A DNA stretch of 9,010 bases from Methanothermococcus okinawensis (lineage in GTDB: Archaea; AGJL01; Methanococci; Methanococcales; Methanococcaceae). How positions within the stretch are numbered: the first letter of the stretch is position 1; each line of letters starts with the position of its first letter. The notes under the pieces were generated by a model. It ran no database searches. It had not been told where the DNA came from and saw only the letters and a list, made by a program, of their open reading frames with translations. This document shows positions 5,207-9,010 of this stretch, one piece after another. Both the position numbers and the translations under genes were made by a program. Location of the stretch: positions 1-9,010 of the forward strand of contig DQVU01000230.1 of the NCBI GenBank assembly GCA_015661585.1. The letters are read 5' to 3'.

Positions 5207-5236
5207 CCTCGTTACACCTAACAGAACGTAGTGAGG
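5207..5236. repeat. Hairpin downstream of radA
   Basis: CCTCGTTAC (5207-5215) pairs with GTAGTGAGG (5228-5236) around a 12-base loop. In plus-strand RNA all nine positions pair, two of them as G-U wobbles. In minus-strand RNA, the radA direction, those two become A/C mismatches. It lies 14 bases past the radA stop. Confidence 0.4.
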
Positions 5237-5250
5237 ATGTATTTCTTCCC

Positions 5251-6219
5251 TTAATCATGGACTCCCTTCTCAGTTATCCTAAATATAGCTTCAGAATCTG
5301 GGAGATATGGAGAATCGTATAACTTAGCGATCCTCTTGTCTCCCTTACCTTTTCTAAGGAAGAACCTGAAAGTTGCAGCATGACCTACGATGTGCCCACC
5401 TATGGGTTGCTCTGCAGGTCCAAAGAAGGCATCTAACCTTGATGCAACCTGGTTAGTTACAAGTACTACACAGTTGTAGAGATCAGCCAACTTATTCAGG
5501 GTGGCCATATGTCTTCCAAGTTTCTGCTGTCTCTCTGCAAGTTTTCCCATACCTGTATATTCGTTTCTGAAGGTACTTGTTAGAGAGTCTACGATGATCA
5601 ATTTTATATTGTTACCTGATCTGATAAGTTCCTCTATCTTTTCTGCGTAGAGCATCTGCATATCTGAGTTGTAGGCCCTTGCAACAAAGATATTGTCAAG
5701 GACCTTCTGACCGTCTATTCCTAAGGCCTCAGCCATCTGTATGATTCTCTCAGGCCTAAAGGTACCCTCGGTATCTATATACACCGCCTTTCTATCCTCC
5801 AACTCACCCTCACTTAATACCTCCCTATCAGCGATTATCATATCGTCACACTGGAGATTTACACAGGCTTGGTGCATAATCTGGGTTTTACCACTTCCAA
5901 ACATACCTGCAAACTCTATGGTAGACTGGCTCTCCAACCCACCGTTAAGTATCCTATCTAACTCCTTACTACCTGTAGATAGTTTCCATACAGTCTTTCT
6001 CTGTTTTAAGAGATCGGTACCACTTTTAAACCCTAAATCACACAACTCTCTTGCGTGGGCTATTATTTTAGCTGCTGCCTTCTCACTTATACCATCGATT
6101 TCAGCAAGTTCACCAATTGTAGCAGTTGCTATTTTCATAAAGTCAGTGTATCCAGCCTCAATAAGTTTCTCTGCAATTGAGGGGCCAACTCCAGGTATAT
6201 CAGTTAATTTATCTGTCAT
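5251..6219 (-). CDS. radA: DNA repair and recombination protein RadA (archaeal RecA/Rad51 recombinase)
   Basis: RadA forms ATP-dependent filaments on single-stranded DNA and carries out homology search and strand exchange. The 322-residue product matches the usual methanococcal length. Residues 4-60 hold a helix-hairpin-helix DNA-binding domain (LTDIPGVGPSIAEKL), then the linker DLGFKSG used for filament assembly. The ATPase core has Walker A GMFGSGKT (105-112, K111), YIDTEGTFRPER (147-158), Walker B LIIVD (207-211), then VTNQV and the GGHIVGHA loop-2 segment. No intein is present. The start is ATG 6219, because the minus-strand AGGTGA at 6225-6230 lies 5 bases upstream. A GTG three codons earlier is part of that ribosome site. 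The gene is divergent from cbiT across about 160 AT-rich bases. Assignment is secure. Confidence 0.98.
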   Translation of the reverse strand: MTDKLTDIPGVGPSIAEKLIEAGYTDFMKIATATIGELAEIDGISEKAAAKIIAHARELCDLGFKSGTDLLKQRKTVWKLSTGSKELDRILNGGLESQSTIEFAGMFGSGKTQIMHQACVNLQCDDMIIADREVLSEGELEDRKAVYIDTEGTFRPERIIQMAEALGIDGQKVLDNIFVARAYNSDMQMLYAEKIEELIRSGNNIKLIIVDSLTSTFRNEYTGMGKLAERQQKLGRHMATLNKLADLYNCVVLVTNQVASRLDAFFGPAEQPIGGHIVGHAATFRFFLRKGKGDKRIAKLYDSPYLPDSEAIFRITEKGVHD

Positions 6220-6224
6220 AAGAG

Positions 6225-6230
6225 TCACCT
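6225..6230 (-). promoter_or_regulatory. Ribosome binding site that sets the radA start
   Basis: Minus-strand AGGTGA ends 5 bases before ATG 6219. An in-frame GTG (6228-6226) lies inside this element and so is not the start. Confidence 0.85.
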
Positions 6231-6372
6231 AATTTATTGTTATAAATTTATAATAACTACTATAATAATTATTATATAGTGTAATAATACTGTAATAATT
6301 ATTTAAAGTTATCAAAGATGGTAGGACAACTATAGACAACTCACTATTTATAATTTTTGCATTTATATATAT
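6231..6372. promoter_or_regulatory. Divergent radA/cbiT promoter region
   Basis: The stretch is strongly AT-rich. For cbiT, ATTTATAAT (6346-6354) would start transcription near 6375, close to the AGGTG ribosome site (6373-6377). TTTATATATA at 6362-6371 is too near the start to be its TATA box. For radA, several TATA-like sequences occur on the minus strand between 6245 and 6290 and I cannot choose one. Confidence 0.35.
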
Positions 6373-6382
6373 AGGTGTAAAG

Positions 6383-6937
6383 ATGATCAGAGACGAGGAT
6401 TTTTTTAGAATGGAGGGGGTTCCGATAACTAAGGAGGAAATAAGGGCTATAAGTATAGGTAAATTACAATTGGAGCCCAATGATGTTGTGGTGGATATTG
6501 GATGTGGTAGTGGAGGTATGACGGTGGAGATGGCAAGGAGGTGTAAGTTTGTCTACGCCATAGACTACTCCGAAAATGCAATAGTGACTACGAGGAAAAA
6601 TCTGGAACTCTTTAATATTAAAAACTGTAAGTTGATAAAGGGAAAGGGGGAGGAGGTTATAGAATTCTTGGAGTTCAACAAGGCCTTTGTAGGAGGTACA
6701 AAGAATATATATAAAATCTTGGATATACTTACACATAAGAATACGGAAAATATTGTAATAAATACTATAGTTCTTGAAAACACTGCAAAGATATTAAATT
6801 ACTTTGAAAATATAGATAGGTATAACGTAGAGGTTGTAAATGTTGTTGTAAGTTATGGTAAAAAGATAAATAACGGCCATATGATGCTCTCTAAGAATCC
6901 CATAAATATCATTACCTGCAGATTGATAGATAAATAA
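6383..6937 (+). CDS. cbiT: Probable cobalt-precorrin-6B C15-methyltransferase (decarboxylating)
   Basis: CbiT methylates C15 of the corrin ring and removes the C12 acetate carboxyl in the anaerobic cobalamin pathway. Methanogens need the resulting corrinoid for methyl transfer. The 184-residue product is typical of the stand-alone archaeal CbiT. The N-terminal family signature is present (DEDFFRMEGVPITKEEIRA, 4-22), followed by the SAM-binding glycine loop VVDIGCGSGG (36-45) and an acidic residue ending strand 2 (D61). The middle AFVGGTKNI (101-109) matches the FIGG-type substrate loop, and the C-terminal strand has VVVSYGKKINNGHMM. No CbiE domain is fused. The ATG start has AGGTG 5 bases upstream. 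It is the first gene of a tight rightward set with the phosphorylase homolog 25 bases on. Other corrin genes are absent from the window. Confidence 0.9.
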   Translation: MIRDEDFFRMEGVPITKEEIRAISIGKLQLEPNDVVVDIGCGSGGMTVEMARRCKFVYAIDYSENAIVTTRKNLELFNIKNCKLIKGKGEEVIEFLEFNKAFVGGTKNIYKILDILTHKNTENIVINTIVLENTAKILNYFENIDRYNVEVVNVVVSYGKKINNGHMMLSKNPINIITCRLIDK

Positions 6938-6953
6938 CTACAAAAATTTGAAA

Positions 6954-6958
6954 GGGAG
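6954..6958 (+). promoter_or_regulatory. Ribosome binding site that sets the phosphorylase-homolog start
   Basis: GGGAG lies 4 bases before ATG 6963. The frame is open back to a TTG at 6948, but that codon precedes the site, and the conserved N-terminal strand TAYFSMEF begins just after the ATG. Confidence 0.75.
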
Positions 6959-6962
6959 ACGT

Positions 6963-8522
6963 ATGAAACCTACCGCCTATTTTTCTATGGAGTTTGCCAT
7001 AGATCAGGCTCTAAAAACATACGCAGGAGGATTGGGGTTTTTAGCAGGATCCTTTTTTAGAGCTGCTAAGAGGCTAAATTATCCAATAGTTGGGGTTTCT
7101 ATACTTTGGAGTTACGGGTACTACGATCAGGTGAGAGATAGAGAAGGTAGGATGAAGGTAGAGTATGTTAGGAAGTACTACGAGTTCTTAGAGGATATCA
7201 AATTAAAGGTGCCTGTAACTATAAACAACACTACAGTCTGGGTAAAGGCCTACAAACTTGAGGAGGATGTATTCAACACCTGTCCAATATACTTTTTAAC
7301 AACAGATATTCCAGAAAACGACTATCTCTCTAGGACTATATCCTATCATCTTTACGATGGAAACAACCTCACCCACATAGCTCAGGAGATCGTCTTAGGA
7401 ATTGGGGGGTACAAGGTAATAAAAGAGTGTGAGAATGTTAAGTTGTTCCATATAAATGAGGCTCATGCCCTACCCTTAGGTTTCAAACTACTGGCGGAGT
7501 ATGGTCTTGACTACGTTAGAGAACATCTGGTATTTACCACCCACACCCCAGTACCTGCAGGTAACGAGGTCCAGGATATCCACCTACTTAAAAATATGGG
7601 ATTCTTCGATACTGTAGATATAGCAACTGCTGAAAAACTTGGAGGGAATCCCTTTAACCTAACTGTTGCAGCACTGCGAATGTCAAAGAGGGCAAATGCT
7701 GTCTCGAAACTGCATAAGAAAACTACAGAGAAGATGTGGAGTTGGGTAAAGGATAAATGTCCAATAATACATATAACAAATGCTCAGGATAGACACTACT
7801 GGCAGGACCCTATTATAAGGGATGCTGCAAAGGAATACGACTATGAAAGGCTGAGAGAGAGGAAAATGGAACTTAAAAAACAACTCTTTGAGGAAGTTGC
7901 AGATCAGACTGGGAAGATTTTCGATCCTGAGATCATGACTGTAGTATGGGCACGGAGATTTGTAGACTACAAGAGGCCTTATCTCCCCCTCTACGATGAA
8001 AACAGGTTGAGAGAACTTTTAGAGAGTAAGAAGATGCAGATAATCTGGGCAGGCAAACCTCATCCCAACGATACCAACGCCCAGATAACTTTCAACTGGA
8101 TAGTATCAAAAACGAGAAATTTGAAGGGCGCAGCTATACTTACTGGATACGAGTTGAAGTTAAGTAAGTTGTTAAAACTAGGCTCTGACATATGGCTTAA
8201 TACTCCAAAACGTCCCAACGAGGCCTCTGGAACCTCTGGAATGACAGCATCTATGAACGCCTCTATCCATATGAGTACCTTAGATGGTTGGCATGTGGAG
8301 TGGGTAGAGATGTACCCAGAGGACAGTTTCACCATAGGAGATGGTGTAAATGTAAGTGATGAGTACGAGGCTAAGTGTATGTATGAACAGTTGGAAATCG
8401 CTGCAGATATGTACGATACAAAGGAGTGGTGGAAAAAGGCCTGCAACTGTGTAAACCATATTGTGGAGTTTTTCGACGCTGAAAGGATGGTTAAAGAATA
8501 TGCTACAAAGATGTACATTTAA
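6963..8522 (+). CDS. Family GT35 alpha-glucan phosphorylase homolog with the PLP lysine replaced by threonine
   Basis: The 519-residue product belongs to the short alpha-glucan phosphorylases, which normally release glucose 1-phosphate from glycogen or maltodextrin using pyridoxal phosphate. Family blocks appear in order: AYFSMEFAI (5-13), YAGGLGFLAG (20-29), QEIVLGIGG (141-149), LFHINEAHAL (161-170), FTTHTPVPAGNEV (191-203), WARRFVDYKRPYL (329-341), WAGKPHPND (362-370) and NTPKRPNEASGTSGM (413-427). The next residue should be the PLP-binding lysine (usual form GTSGMK) but is T428 (codon ACA at 8244-8246), and the following ALNG is SMNA. The reading frame is otherwise intact, without stops or shifts, so it is not an obvious pseudogene. 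It may be PLP-free, with another glycosyltransferase activity or a regulatory role, or it may be inactive. It sits between cbiT and hmgA with gaps of 25 and 14 bases, suggesting an operon. Confidence 0.85.
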   Translation: MKPTAYFSMEFAIDQALKTYAGGLGFLAGSFFRAAKRLNYPIVGVSILWSYGYYDQVRDREGRMKVEYVRKYYEFLEDIKLKVPVTINNTTVWVKAYKLEEDVFNTCPIYFLTTDIPENDYLSRTISYHLYDGNNLTHIAQEIVLGIGGYKVIKECENVKLFHINEAHALPLGFKLLAEYGLDYVREHLVFTTHTPVPAGNEVQDIHLLKNMGFFDTVDIATAEKLGGNPFNLTVAALRMSKRANAVSKLHKKTTEKMWSWVKDKCPIIHITNAQDRHYWQDPIIRDAAKEYDYERLRERKMELKKQLFEEVADQTGKIFDPEIMTVVWARRFVDYKRPYLPLYDENRLRELLESKKMQIIWAGKPHPNDTNAQITFNWIVSKTRNLKGAAILTGYELKLSKLLKLGSDIWLNTPKRPNEASGTSGMTASMNASIHMSTLDGWHVEWVEMYPEDSFTIGDGVNVSDEYEAKCMYEQLEIAADMYDTKEWWKKACNCVNHIVEFFDAERMVKEYATKMYI

Positions 8523-8536
8523 AAATAGGGGATACT

Positions 8537-9010
8537 ATGGATGATAAAAACATCGTTGAAATTATCGAGAAGTTAAAGAGGGGAGAGATTAAGCCCTATC
8601 AACTTGAGGAGATGATAGATCCAAGGGATGCTGTGGAAGTTAGAAGGAAGTATATAGAGGAGGTAACTGGGGTGAAGTTGGAGCACGTTGGGAAATACTC
8701 CATAGATGAGAAGGAGGCTATAGAGAAGAACATCGAAAATATGATAGGTGCTATCCAGATACCTTTAGGTTTTGCAGGACCTTTGAAGATAAATGGGGAG
8801 TATGCTAAAGGGGAGTTCTATATACCTCTATCTACGACAGAGGGTGCCCTTGTAGCATCGGTTAATAGGGGTTGTAGTGTTATAAATAAATGTGGTGGAT
8901 GTACAGTTAGGGTGATAGATGACAAGATGACAAGGGCTCCAGTGTTCAAAACCTCCTCTGTAGTTGAGGCTATAAAGTTGAAGAACTGGATACTGGAGAA
9001 CTTCCACAGG
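8537..9010 (+). CDS. hmgA: 3-hydroxy-3-methylglutaryl-CoA reductase, 5' part only
   Basis: HMG-CoA reductase makes mevalonate with NAD(P)H for isoprenoid synthesis, which in archaea supplies membrane ether lipids. The first 158 codons are present and the gene runs off the window edge. Visible class I features are IPLGFAGPLKING (75-87), the catalytic-glutamate block STTEGALVASVNRG (99-112, E102), and GGCTVRVIDDKMTRAPVF (120-137). The N-terminus is short and helical (KLKRGEIKPYQLEEMI) without membrane segments, as expected for the soluble archaeal enzyme. The ATG start is preceded by GGGGAT (8528-8533). A nearby ATG at 8541 is in another frame. It lies 14 bases after the phosphorylase-homolog stop, so co-transcription is likely. 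The nicotinamide-binding and C-terminal histidine regions lie outside the window. Confidence 0.95.
   Translation, partial: MDDKNIVEIIEKLKRGEIKPYQLEEMIDPRDAVEVRRKYIEEVTGVKLEHVGKYSIDEKEAIEKNIENMIGAIQIPLGFAGPLKINGEYAKGEFYIPLSTTEGALVASVNRGCSVINKCGGCTVRVIDDKMTRAPVFKTSSVVEAIKLKNWILENFHR

Larger units (their letters stand above)
4934..5250. other. Gene-free spacer between radA and the OB-fold gene
   Basis: No protein gene is seen. The spacer contains a GC-richer island (about 4985-5051), an almost pure A/T stretch with three copies of a 12-mer (5068-5108), a short T-run on the minus strand (5182-5186) and a hairpin (5207-5236) just beyond the radA stop. Both flanking genes run leftward, so the spacer should contain the end of radA mRNA and the promoter of the OB-fold gene. 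Confidence 0.6.

Noticed and set aside
5741..6232. 163-codon open frame antisense to radA
   Set aside because: It covers the radA 5' half in a complementary frame and has no family resemblance. radA is certain there.
8060..8518. 152-codon open frame antisense to the phosphorylase homolog
   Set aside because: Shadow of the plus-strand gene, which contains clear GT35 blocks in the same interval.

Overview
The window looks like chromosomal DNA from a hyperthermophilic methanogenic archaeon of the Methanococcales. Spacers are very AT-rich, arginine is mostly AGA/AGG, Shine-Dalgarno sequences are strong (GGAGGTG, AGGTGAT), and TATA boxes are archaeal. The gene set fits: a RadA recombinase very close to the Methanococcus type, CbiT of the anaerobic corrinoid pathway, an archaeal HMG-CoA reductase, the branched-polyamine synthase BpsA and a di-myo-inositol-phosphate (DIP) synthase. 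BpsA and DIP both point to growth at very high temperature. Within the order, DIP accumulation is best known from Methanotorris, so a Methanotorris-like source is plausible but not proven.

Layout. (1) 1-563, minus: 3'-truncated conserved gene of unknown function. (2) 564-756: divergent promoter region with a perfect 10-bp inverted repeat whose arms hold the two TATA boxes, and a possible 25-codon leader ORF overlapping the bpsA start. (3) 757-1806, plus: bpsA. (4) 1807-2428: long AT-rich spacer with a GC-richer hairpin island, a T-rich tract and operator-like repeats before the next promoter. (5) 2429-3715, plus: bifunctional CTP:inositol-1-phosphate cytidylyltransferase / DIP-phosphate synthase. 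(6) 3849-4325, plus: purE. (7) 4322-4933, minus: membrane-anchored OB-fold protein with an Ada-like metal-binding tail, overlapping the purE 3' end by 4 bases. (8) 4934-5250: spacer with a GC-rich island, three copies of a TATA-like 12-mer and a hairpin. (9) 5251-6219, minus: radA. (10) 6383 to the window end, plus: close-packed cbiT, a family-35 glucan phosphorylase homolog and 5'-partial hmgA.

The genes are mainly housekeeping and thermoadaptation functions: polyamine and compatible-solute synthesis, purine, corrinoid and isoprenoid synthesis, glucan metabolism and recombination. I see no CRISPR array, insertion sequence, tRNA, rRNA or defence system. The strongest anomaly is in the phosphorylase homolog: the lysine that carries pyridoxal phosphate in this family is a threonine, although the surrounding active-site motifs are kept. 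The structured AT/GC-contrasting spacers are the best places to look for undescribed RNAs or operators.
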